50,564 nucleotides of DNA from Corynebacterium mendelii (GTDB lineage Bacteria; Actinomycetota; Actinomycetes; Mycobacteriales; Mycobacteriaceae): assembly GCF_017307055.1 (NCBI RefSeq), contig NZ_JAFLEQ010000017.1, forward strand, positions 187,516-238,079. Direction: 5' to 3'. The position numbers were made by a program, and so were the translations under genes. Shown here piece by piece: positions 27,184 to 35,664 of the stretch (its first letter is position 1; every line of letters begins with the position of its first letter). Under the pieces are notes generated by a model, which was not told the DNA's origin, searched no databases, and was given only the letters and a program-made list of their open reading frames with translations.

Positions 27184-28218
27184 TTACTTGTTCAGCGTGG
27201 TGCCGACAGAGTGCAGGTCGGTGCAGGTTTCGATGACGCGTTCGCTCATGCCCTGCTCGGCCTTCTTCATGTAGGACCGCGGGTCGTAGACCTTCTTGTT
27301 GCCGACTTCGCCGTCGATCTTGAGCACACCGTCGTAGTTTTCAAACATGTGGCCGACAACCGGGCGGGAGAAAGCGTACTGGGTGTCGGTGTCGACGTTC
27401 ATCTTGATGACACCGTAGCGCAGGGCTTCCTCGATCTTTTCCTTCTCGGAGCCGGAGCCGCCGTGGAAGACGAAGTCGAAGGGCTGTGCACCCTCGTCCA
27501 GGCCCAGCTTCTTGGCAGCGGCCTTCTGGCCTTCCAGCAGAACCTCCGGGCGGAGCTTGACGTTGCCCGGCTTGTAGACGCCGTGGACGTTGCCGAAGGT
27601 GGCGGCCAGCAGGTAGCGGCCGTTTTCACCCGATCCGACAGCGTCAATGGTCTTTTCGAAGTCTTCGACGGAGGTGTAGAGCTGGGCGCCGGCCTTGGCC
27701 TTGACACCGTCTTCCTCACCACCGACAACACCGATCTCGAACTCGAGAATGATGTTGGCTTTGCGGGCCTTTTCCAGCAGTTCCTGGGCGATCACCAGGT
27801 TCTCGTCGATCGGGATGGCCGAGCCGTCCCACATGTGGGACTGGAACAGCGGCATCTCGCCGCGGTCGACACGCTCCTGGGAGATCGCGATCAGCGGGCG
27901 GACGTAGGTGTCCAGCTTTTCCTTCTGGCAGTGGTCGGTGTGCAGGGCCACATTGATCGGGTAGTTCTTGGCTGCCTCGTGGGCGAAAGCCGCCAGGGCG
28001 CAGGCACCCTTGACCATGTTTTTCACGGCCAGACCGGAACCGAACTCGGCGCCACCGGTCGAGAACTGGATGATGCCGTCGGACTCGGCTTCGGCAAAGC
28101 CCTTCAGGGCAGCGTTGATCGTCTCGGAGGAAGTGCAGTTGATCGCGGGGAAGGCGAAGCCCTTCTCCTTGGCGCGATCAAGCATCTCGGCGTATACCTC
28201 AGGGGTTGCGATGGGCAT
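27184..28218 (-). CDS. fba: Class II fructose-bisphosphate aldolase
   Basis: The zinc enzyme splits fructose-1,6-bisphosphate in glycolysis and runs in reverse in gluconeogenesis. The 344 residues include NVALHTDHCQ (catalytic Asp95, zinc His96), NVHGVY (zinc His212), FHGGSGS (zinc His252 and phosphate loop) and KMNVDTDTQYAF. Codon use is strongly biased (AAG, GAG, and C-ending codons), as expected for a highly expressed gene and visibly different from its neighbours. ATG 28218 follows AAAGGAG with about 10 bases spacing. The upstream open frame to 28323 is not coding. Confidence 0.97.
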   Translation of the reverse strand: MPIATPEVYAEMLDRAKEKGFAFPAINCTSSETINAALKGFAEAESDGIIQFSTGGAEFGSGLAVKNMVKGACALAAFAHEAAKNYPINVALHTDHCQKEKLDTYVRPLIAISQERVDRGEMPLFQSHMWDGSAIPIDENLVIAQELLEKARKANIILEFEIGVVGGEEDGVKAKAGAQLYTSVEDFEKTIDAVGSGENGRYLLAATFGNVHGVYKPGNVKLRPEVLLEGQKAAAKKLGLDEGAQPFDFVFHGGSGSEKEKIEEALRYGVIKMNVDTDTQYAFSRPVVGHMFENYDGVLKIDGEVGNKKVYDPRSYMKKAEQGMSERVIETCTDLHSVGTTLNK

Positions 28219-28596
28219 TGTGTGACCGTTCTCCTTTTTGGGTTCGGCATCAAGCGAATGTGGAAAATGTGTTTCCGCCCACTCCGCGTGCGGGGGCGGG
28301 CGCATGTCTTCCAGTGTATTCATCTTGCCCGCCGGGCAATGTCCGTTTATGCGTTGATGATGTTGTTTTCTGTCCGAATTTCATCCCCGAACCCCCGGAA
28401 AAAGCCCCAATACCTGCCCCGAGCTGGTCACACAAAAACCACACAAACAGAAGGTGACATTACTCACGATTGCGGTTTTTCCGGTCCATGCCCCCACCCG
28501 CCCCGTGTTCCGGCCCGTCGGCATGTCGTCCCGCAGCGGCGGCGCGGTGACCACCCCTGGCCGTGCGGTGCCTGTGCGGCGTATACCCTTGTGCGC
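28219..28596. other. Divergent promoter region of fba and the DedA gene
   Basis: No gene. For fba, TACACT on the minus strand (plus 28310-28315) is a -10 candidate with a leader of about 90 nt. For dedA a leaderless promoter lies at 28584-28589. A short GCCCGCCGGGC hairpin sits near 28326-28336. Confidence 0.4.
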
Positions 28597-28597
28597 G
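28584..28597 (+). promoter_or_regulatory. Leaderless promoter of the DedA gene
   Basis: TACCCT (28584-28589) plus 7 bases leads exactly to GTG 28597, which is in frame with the DedA coding sequence and fixes its start. Confidence 0.55.
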
Positions 28598-29283
28598 TGA
28601 TCCAAGAGATTTTCTCCCATGCATCCGGGCAGAGCATGGTGGTGGCCGGCCCACAGTGGCTGGACCCGATGTACCTTCTGTCCGGCTCCGGCCCCTTCGG
28701 TGATTTCATTCTGGGCGGCATTCTGCTCATTGTTTTCATCGAATCCGGTGTGCTGTTTCCGGTACTGCCCGGCGACTCGCTGCTGTTTACCGGCGGCATG
28801 CTGGCCAGCCAACCGGATCCTTTCGCCCCGCTGTGGCTGCTGGCCCTGCTGGTACCGGTTGCCGGCACCCTGGGCGGGCAGGTCGGCTATTTCATCGGGC
28901 ACAAGTTCGGGGAGGTTCTCTCCGCCAGGGAGGATTCCCGGTTCTTCAAAAAAGCCTGGCTGGAACAGTCCCACGCTTTTTTCGTCAAACACGGCCCCAT
29001 CACGGTGATTATCTGCCGCTTCGTGCCGATTGTGCGGACCTTCGCCTCGATTGTGGCCGGTATGTCGGGCATGAAACTCGCCCGCTTCACCATCTTCAAC
29101 ATTGTCGGCGCGATTGTGTGGGGTGCGGGCCTGGTGCTGCTGGGCGCCTGGTTGGGGCAGTTCGCCTTCATCCGCGACCACATTGAGGCAATCTTCCTGT
29201 TCATTGTGTTCCTGTCGATCACCCCGGGTATCTGGGGTGCGGTCCAGAAAACCCGCAGCGGGAAAAACACAAAACCCGCCTGA
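28597..29283 (+). CDS. DedA family membrane protein
   Basis: The 228-residue protein of the DedA/VTT superfamily has about five hydrophobic segments. Hallmarks are FIESGVLFPVLPGDSLL (48-63) and RFVPIVRTFASIVAGMSGM, which contain the conserved Glu, Asp and Arg residues of DedA lipid scramblases/flippases. In other bacteria DedA proteins translocate phosphatidylethanolamine or undecaprenyl phosphate and affect envelope stress tolerance; the lipid here is not known. GTG 28597 is chosen because a -10 box lies at leaderless distance; the upstream frame is antisense to fba and is a shadow. Confidence 0.88.
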   Translation: MIQEIFSHASGQSMVVAGPQWLDPMYLLSGSGPFGDFILGGILLIVFIESGVLFPVLPGDSLLFTGGMLASQPDPFAPLWLLALLVPVAGTLGGQVGYFIGHKFGEVLSAREDSRFFKKAWLEQSHAFFVKHGPITVIICRFVPIVRTFASIVAGMSGMKLARFTIFNIVGAIVWGAGLVLLGAWLGQFAFIRDHIEAIFLFIVFLSITPGIWGAVQKTRSGKNTKPA

Positions 29284-29484
29284 TACTGCCGCCGGAGCTT
29301 TCCAAGAAAAAACACCGCCGGCCCCCGGGAATGAACGGGTGGCCGGTTTCTTTCCTGCCGCAGGCTGCAGGCACCGCCGTGGCTGGTGCACGCTACCGCG
29401 CCCGGCGCCCGTGCCGGTGGCAATCGCGTTTTCCGGCACCGGCTCACCATGTTCTCCCTCTGCCGATGCCGCGACTGAAAGTCG

Positions 29485-30183
29485 TCAGCGCCCGGAAAGG
29501 CCTTCGTCGGTGAGATAGGTCAAAATCGCCCGGACCCTCCTGTTGTCGGTACCGGGTTCAAGATGCAGCTTCGAGAAAATATTGGACACGTGTTTGGCCA
29601 CGGCCGCCGCTGACACCACCAGTTCCCCGGCAATCTCCTGGTTGGCCATCCCCTGTGCCATCAGCCCCAGAACCTCGCGTTCCCGGGCTGTCAGCTCACT
29701 CAAGCCGGTCCGCTTGGCGTGGACCAGGGCACCTGTGACCTCTGTGTCGACAACCACACCCCCGGAGACCACAACGTCAATGGTGCGCAGGAAATCCACC
29801 ACATCCGACACCCGGTCTTTGAGCAGATACCCCAGTCCACCGGTACCCGACGATTCAAGCAGCGTCCGCGCATAGGCGGGCGCAACATACTGGCTGACGA
29901 TCAGCACCCCCATGCCCGCAATGGTGCTGCGCAGTTTCACCGCGGCCCGCAATCCGTCATCGGTCATGGTCGGGGGCATGCGCACATCAGCAATCACCAG
30001 ATCGGGCGCTTTGTTCTGGCCATGGAGCTTTTCCACCAGCTGCTCCAGTTCGGTGGCACTGGCGGCGGTGGCGATGACCTCCATGTTCCGCCGGGTCAAC
30101 AGGCCGGCCATGCCTTCACGCAGCAACGCCGAATCATCGGCAATGACAATGCGCGGTGTGGTGGGTCGGTGCGTGGTATTCAT
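29485..30183 (-). CDS. NarL/LuxR-type response regulator
   Basis: The 232-residue regulator has an N-terminal receiver domain with the acidic pair in VIADDSALLREGMAGLL, the phosphoacceptor Asp66 in VIADVRMPP, and the conserved Lys in YLLKDRV. The C-terminal LuxR helix-turn-helix runs from LTAREREVLGLMAQG to NIFSKLHL (about 168-212). GAAAG precedes ATG 30183. The histidine kinase gene lies 45 bases upstream on the same strand, forming a two-component operon. The divergent ABC transporter is the likely target, and the duplicated 45-bp element upstream of it is a candidate binding region; both points are inference. Confidence 0.92.
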   Translation of the reverse strand: MNTTHRPTTPRIVIADDSALLREGMAGLLTRRNMEVIATAASATELEQLVEKLHGQNKAPDLVIADVRMPPTMTDDGLRAAVKLRSTIAGMGVLIVSQYVAPAYARTLLESSGTGGLGYLLKDRVSDVVDFLRTIDVVVSGGVVVDTEVTGALVHAKRTGLSELTAREREVLGLMAQGMANQEIAGELVVSAAAVAKHVSNIFSKLHLEPGTDNRRVRAILTYLTDEGLSGR

Positions 30184-30228
30184 GGGTTCTTTCGGGAATT
30201 GGGGGAAGATTTTTGCTGTGCCGGCCGA

Positions 30229-30960
30229 TCAGCTTCCCGGGGCCGGGGAGAAACACAATCCGCTTTCCCCGGGGCGCAGAAGCAGCGGGATGGTGGCGGT
30301 CAGCTGGGTGGGTCCACCCGGCGGGGAAATGATCTCCAAACTGCCGCCGAACGTGGCCAGCCGTTCCTTCATGCCCCACAGGCCATGGCCGTCTGTGACA
30401 ACCACACCGCCCGGGCCGAGATCGTTGACCGATATGCGCAGATCCTTTCCCGCCGTCACCACAATGCTCACCGGTGATCCCGGGGCATATTTCGCGGCAT
30501 TGGCCACTGCCTCGGCAGTAAAGAAGTAGCCTGCGGCCAGCACTCCTTCGGCAAGCTCCGGCAGCGGCTGCGGGCAGCGGACAACGCACTCGGCGCCGAA
30601 ACGTTCAGCCATATCCTCCAGGGCGGGAACCAAACCCCGGTCGGTAAGAATGTGCGGGTGAATTCCCCGGACGGTTTCCCGCAGACACGCCAGGCCGTCG
30701 GACAAATCCCGGTAGGCCCCGTCAAGCAGGTCAGTGAGAAAAGAATTGTCGCAGCCGCCTTCGGCAAGATGCAGTTTCGCCTCGCCGAGCTTCATCAGCG
30801 CACACACCAGATGCTGTTGGGTTCCGTCGTGCAGGTCCCGTTCGATGCGGCGGCGTTCGATCTCGAAAGCCCGGACAATAATCCGCCGGGACTCGACCAG
30901 CTCCGCCAGCTGGCGCTGCCGGTGAGCGGGCCGGTTGTTCTCGCGTTTCCACCACACCAT
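30229..30960 (-). CDS. Histidine kinase of the HisKA_3 type lacking a membrane sensor
   Basis: From ATG 30960 the protein is 243 residues: a short coiled linker (RQRQLAELVESRRIIVRAFEIE), the HisKA_3 dimerisation domain with ERRRIERDLHDGTQQHL containing the phosphorylated His, and a HATPase domain with EAVANAAKYAP (N box), a modified G1 (VNDLGPGG) and HGLWGMKERLATFGG (G2). There are no membrane helices or sensor region, unusual for NarL-partner kinases, which normally carry them. In-frame GTG 31002 would add 14 codons with poor codon usage. It may be a truncated gene or a cytoplasmic kinase that senses through the ABC transporter. The start is uncertain. Confidence 0.8.
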   Translation of the reverse strand: MVWWKRENNRPAHRQRQLAELVESRRIIVRAFEIERRRIERDLHDGTQQHLVCALMKLGEAKLHLAEGGCDNSFLTDLLDGAYRDLSDGLACLRETVRGIHPHILTDRGLVPALEDMAERFGAECVVRCPQPLPELAEGVLAAGYFFTAEAVANAAKYAPGSPVSIVVTAGKDLRISVNDLGPGGVVVTDGHGLWGMKERLATFGGSLEIISPPGGPTQLTATIPLLLRPGESGLCFSPAPGS

Positions 30961-31081
30961 CGGCGCTTGTTTCACCCCTGTTCGTCGATTTGGCTCATCC
31001 ACACCGGTGTTGCGCAGCCGGTTGTTGTTGCACCACCATCATGCGTCGGCGCGGGCGCAGGTGGCACACGACTTCAAAAAA

Positions 31082-31126
31082 GGTGGTGCTGGCACTACCA
31101 CAGATCGGTTGCCGGCACTGTCGTGG
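31082..31126. repeat. 45-bp direct repeat, copy A
   Basis: Matches copy B (31317-31361) at 43 of 45 positions. The first 19 bases contain an inverted repeat GTGGT...ACCAC around GCTGGCACT. Similarity weakens but continues for about 20 bases beyond (GCACCGT...GTTTGATGGATG against GCACCGT...GTTGGATGG). Confidence 0.85.
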
Positions 31127-31316
31127 TGCACCGTATATCCGCTGTTTGATGGATGACACCGGTACCGCACACCGGGTGTTCCACCCCACGGAGTCTCCCA
31201 CCGGCTTCCTGTCGTTGTCTCACGGTTGTGCGGTACCGGTGACCTTTCGTCGTCTCCTGCCCGCCGGGCGTGAGCAGTGTGGCCTGTGTGCTCTGCGTGC
31301 CGCGTCGCCCACTGAC

Positions 31317-31361
31317 GGTGGTGCTGGCACTACCACAGGTCGGTTGCCGACACTGTCGTGG
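31317..31361. repeat. 45-bp direct repeat, copy B
   Basis: Second copy, 235 bases after copy A, ending about 20 bases before the ABC ATPase start region. The -10-like TATATC next to copy A is not conserved next to copy B. Confidence 0.85.
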
Positions 31362-31382
31362 CCGCACCGTTTGCGTTGTTGG

Positions 31383-32123
31383 ATGGAGGTCATGGACAAC
31401 TATCAAACCACCGGCCCCCAACCGTTGATCCGGGCGAGCGGGGTGTGCCACAGTTTCGCTTCCTGCAAGGAAGTGCTCACCAACATCAACCTGACGTTTT
31501 CCGCCGGTGAACTGGTCGCTGTGATGGGCCCGTCCGGCTCCGGGAAATCGACCCTGCTCAATATTTTGAGCGGCATCATCACCCCCACCGCCGGGCAGGT
31601 GGAGCTGGCCGGTCACCCCATCAGTGGCGCCTCCGATTCCACCCGCTCTGCGCTGCGGCTTTCCACCTGCGGTTTCGTCTTCCAGGACAACCAGCTCATC
31701 CCCGAGCTGACGGCTCTGGAAAACGCTGCCCTGCCGCTGCTGCTCAGGGGAACGAAAAGACGCCCGGCCATGGATTCGGCCGCCACGGTATTCCAGCAGC
31801 TGGGGCTGGCCGGCCACGGGCACAAGTTCCCCGGCCAGCTGTCCGGCGGACAAATGCAGCGGGTGGCCATCGCCCGTGCCCTGGCCCCGCAACCGGCGGT
31901 CATTTTCGCCGATGAACCGACAGGCGCCCTGGACCAGGCGACCGGGCAGGAAACCATGCAGCTGTTGACCTCCGTGGCGCGGATGAACAACTCGACACTG
32001 ATCGTGGTCACCCATGATCCGACGGTGGCCGGCTGGTTGAACCGTCTGGTTGAAATCCGTGACGGCATGGTGCACTCGGACAAACCGCTGGATCCGGCCG
32101 CGGGAGGGATGGGAGAAAAATGA
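31383..32123 (+). CDS. ABC transporter ATPase, MacB/SalX type
   Basis: The 246-residue nucleotide-binding protein has Walker A GPSGSGKST (49-57), a Q-loop GFVFQDNQL, the signature LSGGQMQR (from 153), Walker B AVIFADEP (Asp177, Glu178) and the H-loop VVTHDPTV. The sequence type is that of LolD/MacB/BceA ATPases that drive mechanotransmission-type FtsX-like permeases. The start is ATG 31383 or ATG 31392; GGAGG (31385-31389) is too close to the second, and neither has an ideal site. Its stop overlaps the permease start (ATGA). The divergent two-component system suggests induction by envelope-active compounds. Confidence 0.9.
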   Translation: MEVMDNYQTTGPQPLIRASGVCHSFASCKEVLTNINLTFSAGELVAVMGPSGSGKSTLLNILSGIITPTAGQVELAGHPISGASDSTRSALRLSTCGFVFQDNQLIPELTALENAALPLLLRGTKRRPAMDSAATVFQQLGLAGHGHKFPGQLSGGQMQRVAIARALAPQPAVIFADEPTGALDQATGQETMQLLTSVARMNNSTLIVVTHDPTVAGWLNRLVEIRDGMVHSDKPLDPAAGGMGEK

Positions 32124-33553
32124 CCAATCTCGTTGAAATATCGGGGCTGTTCGCCACAGCACGGGCCCGATCGTCGACCGGTGAACGCACCGTCTATGCC
32201 GCGACCTGCGGCGGGCTGGCTGTGTGCACTTTCATCGCCCTGACACTGGCGGCGGGCACCTACATGTTCTACGACCGGTGGAAAAATCCGCGGGGCCTCT
32301 ACGGGGCGATCGTGGCCAAGGATCCCACTTTTTCGGTGGTGGGACTGGGATACGCGACCATGGCCGGGATAGCCTGTGCGCTGCTTGTTCCGGCAATAAC
32401 ATCGCTGGCTGTCGCAGCCGCCACGGCAGGAACCCGCGCACGCCAGAACAGGCTGGCGGTCCTGCGGCTGGTGGGGTTGTCCTCCCGGCAGATCGTGGCC
32501 CTGTCACTTGTCGACACCGCCGTCCAGGTGGTGCTGGCCACAGTGGCCGGAACTGTCCTGTACGCGGCCTGCATCCCGCTGTGGATGAGGCTCAGTTTTC
32601 TTGCGCAGCCGGTCGGCCTGAGCGATCTCGTCATGCCGGTGTGGCTGTATGCGGCCACGGTGACCATCACCGGTCTGGTGGCTTTTGCCGCCACGTGGCT
32701 GGGTCTGGCCCAGCTGATCATCACGCCTTTGGCGGTGTCGAAAAAACAGCTGTCGGGACCGGTCCGCTGGTGGCGGCCGATCCTGTTTGTGCTGTGTGTC
32801 GCCGGTTTCATCGGCTTTCAGCAGATCGTCGGCAAGGATGCCGCCCCGGGCAGTTTCACCGGGCGGATGGCACTCAGTACGGCGGTGGTGATTGTTCTGG
32901 TGATTTTTGCGGCCACCCTGGTCGGCCCCTGGTTCATGCAGCTTTTCGGGCGGATACTGGCCCGGGTCGGAGGCCCGGTGCCGCTGTGGGTGGGGCGACG
33001 GATCCAGGCTGATCCCCGGCAGACCTGGGGTTATGCTTCGGGCCTGCTGTTTTTGTCGCTGATTGCCGGGTACACGACCCTCATGCCGATCACGGTGTCG
33101 GCAATGGATGAAGACACCGAAAGCTTCTCGCAACTGACCCAGCAGGACATCGCCCGGGGTGCGCTTGTCGCCATCGCCTTCAGTTTCATTCTGGCGGCTG
33201 TCACCGTCTATCTGACGCAACTGGATGATTGCTACCAGCGGGCCGACCAGTCGGTGGCCCTGATGAAACTCGGCGCCCCGCCGCGCTACCAGCTTTCGGT
33301 GACCTGGTTGGCGGTGATGGGTTCGGTCACCGTTGCCACCGTCACCGGTTTTGTTCTGGGGATTCTTGCCGCCTGGCCGATGTGGGCGATTCTGCGCGAC
33401 CAGGGATTGACGGACGAAAAACTGCCGCTGAAAATCGCCCTGGCGGTGGTGATTGTTCTCGCGGGGTTGGCGGTGACGGCTCTGGCGGTGAGCAACACCA
33501 ACCGGCTGCGGCTGCGGCTGGCCCGCCGGATGGTCCACACCCGCAACCGGTAG
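32120..33553 (+). CDS. FtsX-like ABC permease
   Basis: The 477-residue permease has about eight to ten membrane helices in two FtsX-like bundles. TRARQNRLAVLRLVGLSSRQI near residue 107 is the conserved cytoplasmic segment after the first FtsX unit, and QSVALMKLGAPPRYQLSV repeats this motif in the second half. No large extracellular MacB-type periplasmic domain is present. It pairs with the ATPase through an ATGA overlap. Such exporters, when linked to a NarL-type two-component system, commonly act against cell-wall antibiotics or antimicrobial peptides; that function is inferred. Confidence 0.88.
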   Translation: MTNLVEISGLFATARARSSTGERTVYAATCGGLAVCTFIALTLAAGTYMFYDRWKNPRGLYGAIVAKDPTFSVVGLGYATMAGIACALLVPAITSLAVAAATAGTRARQNRLAVLRLVGLSSRQIVALSLVDTAVQVVLATVAGTVLYAACIPLWMRLSFLAQPVGLSDLVMPVWLYAATVTITGLVAFAATWLGLAQLIITPLAVSKKQLSGPVRWWRPILFVLCVAGFIGFQQIVGKDAAPGSFTGRMALSTAVVIVLVIFAATLVGPWFMQLFGRILARVGGPVPLWVGRRIQADPRQTWGYASGLLFLSLIAGYTTLMPITVSAMDEDTESFSQLTQQDIARGALVAIAFSFILAAVTVYLTQLDDCYQRADQSVALMKLGAPPRYQLSVTWLAVMGSVTVATVTGFVLGILAAWPMWAILRDQGLTDEKLPLKIALAVVIVLAGLAVTALAVSNTNRLRLRLARRMVHTRNR

Positions 33554-33717
33554 TCGGCCTCACCAATGCTTTATCAGCGCCCCGTCCCGCTTGCTTGTCC
33601 GTCCACCGCGGCCCCACCCCCGATACAACGGCGGCCCGCCCCGCAGGCGGTGACCGCCGGGTAGGGCAACAACACACCGGTGGTGGCAGCAACCGGTCTG
33701 TGCCGGCTTTAGGGGTG

Positions 33718-34911
33718 TCAGCTGTTCATGCCGGCGGCTGCGACTGCGGCGGCGGCTTCAATGGCCATCCAGCCCGACAGTTGCACGGACAGATCCCTTT
33801 CGGCGATCGTCGAGCCGGATACCGCCCCGCCGACGGAATGGCCGACCACCCCGGTGTTGCGGGGCAGGCGGGCATCCCTGGTCCAGTCGGCGGCGAAAAT
33901 CGGCAGGCCGTCGATTTCCAGGCGGTTGTTCCACACGCTTTCGGCCGATTTTTCCACCAGCCGGGCGGCGATCTTTCGTGCCGCCCGGTTCCTGCGGGTA
34001 TCCCGCGGAAGGGACACGGCCACCTCGGCGAGATACCGCATGAGGATGCCTTTGAACAGTCCGCCGTCACCGCCGTTGGTGGGCGCATCAATCACCCCGG
34101 CCGGGGTGGCCATGTCGCGGGCCACGGCATGCACCAGGTTGTGGCACAGGGTGGTGTATTTCGTGATCGTGTCGACCAGGTCTTTGTCGTCGATTGTGTC
34201 CAGTCCGGCGTCGGGGGCAAGGCCTGCCTGCGCCCGGAAACCGTTGACCAGTTCCACGCAGGCGCCGATCATCACTCCCTGGCAGTAGGGGTGGATATCG
34301 GCCACGATTTCCTCGCCGGCCATCTCACAGCGCATCCCGTCCATCACCAGGCCCCGGTCGTCGATGAGATGGTCGAAGACCCAGTCCACCAGTGTCGCGG
34401 CGGTCGCCAGCTGGCCGCCGCGGGCGCACATGATCGCCGCGGGGCCGTTGGTGGGAACGTTGAAAAAATGGCCGTCCTTTTTCCACGGGATCACCCCGCG
34501 GAGCGGATCAATACCGTCTGTCACCGACACCCGCAGGGCGCGCACCGCCCCCGGGGCCGATATTTTCGGCAGCTGGTTGATTCTGCCCAGCGACAGCGCC
34601 AGCCACGCCCGGTCGTCGTGGTAGGCATTGGTGCACAGCCGGCGGATATTGCGGATGCGGATGGCCCGGGCGGTGCGTTTGATTCTGACCAGCCGGGCCG
34701 GGGTGGGCCGGCGGCTGGCCGCATCAATCAGACAGTCCAGGTAGTGGGCCTGCCACCAGTAGTGCCACCGGTAGAACACTTTCTGCCGGATGCCGGGCGG
34801 CCAGGCGACCACCGCCAGGTTGGTTCCGGGCAGCCCCCACAACCTGGTGGCGTGCCGCTCATTGATGGCGGCTTCGGCGAGGTCGGCGCGGTGCGCCCAT
34901 TTTTCATGCAC
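33718..34911 (-). CDS. Glycoside hydrolase family 76 protein (alpha-1,6-mannanase-like)
   Basis: The 397-residue protein has the GH76 pattern YRWHYWWQAHYLDCLIDA (47-64), the catalytic Asp-Asp pair in NAYHDDRAWLAL (Asp99, Asp100), and FNVPTNGPAAI (150-160). GH76 enzymes cut alpha-1,6-linked mannans; in corynebacteria the likely substrate is lipomannan or related glycans. There is no signal peptide, so it may act inside the cell or the start may be misjudged. GTG 34911 is used because no other start lies nearby; no clear ribosome site is seen. Confidence 0.75.
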   Translation of the reverse strand: MHEKWAHRADLAEAAINERHATRLWGLPGTNLAVVAWPPGIRQKVFYRWHYWWQAHYLDCLIDAASRRPTPARLVRIKRTARAIRIRNIRRLCTNAYHDDRAWLALSLGRINQLPKISAPGAVRALRVSVTDGIDPLRGVIPWKKDGHFFNVPTNGPAAIMCARGGQLATAATLVDWVFDHLIDDRGLVMDGMRCEMAGEEIVADIHPYCQGVMIGACVELVNGFRAQAGLAPDAGLDTIDDKDLVDTITKYTTLCHNLVHAVARDMATPAGVIDAPTNGGDGGLFKGILMRYLAEVAVSLPRDTRRNRAARKIAARLVEKSAESVWNNRLEIDGLPIFAADWTRDARLPRNTGVVGHSVGGAVSGSTIAERDLSVQLSGWMAIEAAAAVAAAGMNS

Positions 34912-34989
34912 AGTAGATCAAAACCCGGATTCTTTTTGCGGTGACGCTGACTGACCATCCTAGCGGCCCCGCAGCCCAGGCGGGGTAAG

Positions 34990-35664
34990 TCACCAGGCCC
35001 GGCTGAGATCAGCGTGCTGTCTGATCCAGGTGTGCATGGCGATCCCGGCGGCCACCCCGGCGTTGATGGACCGGGTGGATCCGAACTGGGCGATCGAACA
35101 GGTCATCACCGCGGCCTGCTGGCCCTGTTCGGTGACACCGGGTCCTTCCTGGCCGAACAGCAGCAGGCAGCGGCGGGGAAGCTCGACGGTTTCCAGCGGC
35201 ACACAGCCGGGGGTGTTGTCGATGGCCACCACCGGAAGATCCCGCCCGGCGCACCACCCGGCCAGTGCCGCCACCGAGTCGTGGTGCAGCAGATGCTGGT
35301 AGCGGTCGGTGACCATCGCCCCGCGGCGGTTCCACCGTTTCCGGCCCACAATGTGGACGGTATCGACGGCGAAGGCGTTGGCGGTGCGCACCACGGTGCC
35401 GATGTTGGAGTCGTTGTCGAAATTCTCGATCGCGATGTGCAGCGGATGCCGCCGGGTGTCGATGTCGGCGGTGATCGCCTCCCGGGTCATGTACCGGTAG
35501 GCGTCGACCACGTTGCGGCGGTCGCCTTCGTCCAGCAGCTGGGGATCCCACTCGGGTCCTGTCGGGCGGGCACGACCGGGGTGCTGTTCATCCCAGGGGC
35601 CGACACCGATTTTGTGCGGGTTCCATTCAGTGGGCCCGGGCCCGGGCGGTGGCGTGTCAGGCAA
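34990..35664 (-). CDS. SpoU-family RNA 2'-O-methyltransferase
   Basis: The 224-residue SpoU/TrmH-class enzyme methylates ribose in tRNA or rRNA with S-adenosylmethionine. The C-terminal knot domain shows motif 1 NFDNDSNIGTVVRTANAF (81-98), motif 2 LLLFGQEGPGVTEQG (167-181) and motif 3 SIAQFGSTRSINAGVAAG (190-207). The start is TTG 35664: GGAGGA (35673-35678, minus strand) is 8 bases upstream, and the TTG codon lies 2 bases before the stop codon of pyrE, giving an 8-base overlap. Translation is probably coupled to pyrE. Confidence 0.88.
   Translation of the reverse strand: MPDTPPPGPGPTEWNPHKIGVGPWDEQHPGRARPTGPEWDPQLLDEGDRRNVVDAYRYMTREAITADIDTRRHPLHIAIENFDNDSNIGTVVRTANAFAVDTVHIVGRKRWNRRGAMVTDRYQHLLHHDSVAALAGWCAGRDLPVVAIDNTPGCVPLETVELPRRCLLLFGQEGPGVTEQGQQAAVMTCSIAQFGSTRSINAGVAAGIAMHTWIRQHADLSRAW

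Larger units (their letters stand above)
30961..31382. other. Divergent control region with duplicated element
   Basis: This 422-bp gap separates the two-component genes from the ABC transporter. It contains the two 45-bp direct repeats (31082-31126 and 31317-31361) and a 10-bp palindrome ACACCGGTGT (31001-31010). A promoter-like pair TTGCCG...TATATC occurs just at the first repeat copy (31109-31114 and about 31133-31138). No gene is supported. Confidence 0.5.

Noticed and set aside
27151..28596. Extension of the DedA frame across fba
   Set aside because: It is antisense to the highly biased fba gene, and the leaderless GTG at 28597 explains the start.
33229..34944. 571-codon plus-strand frame over the permease end and GH76
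   Set aside because: It overlaps two genes with family motifs, and its composition is an antisense artefact.
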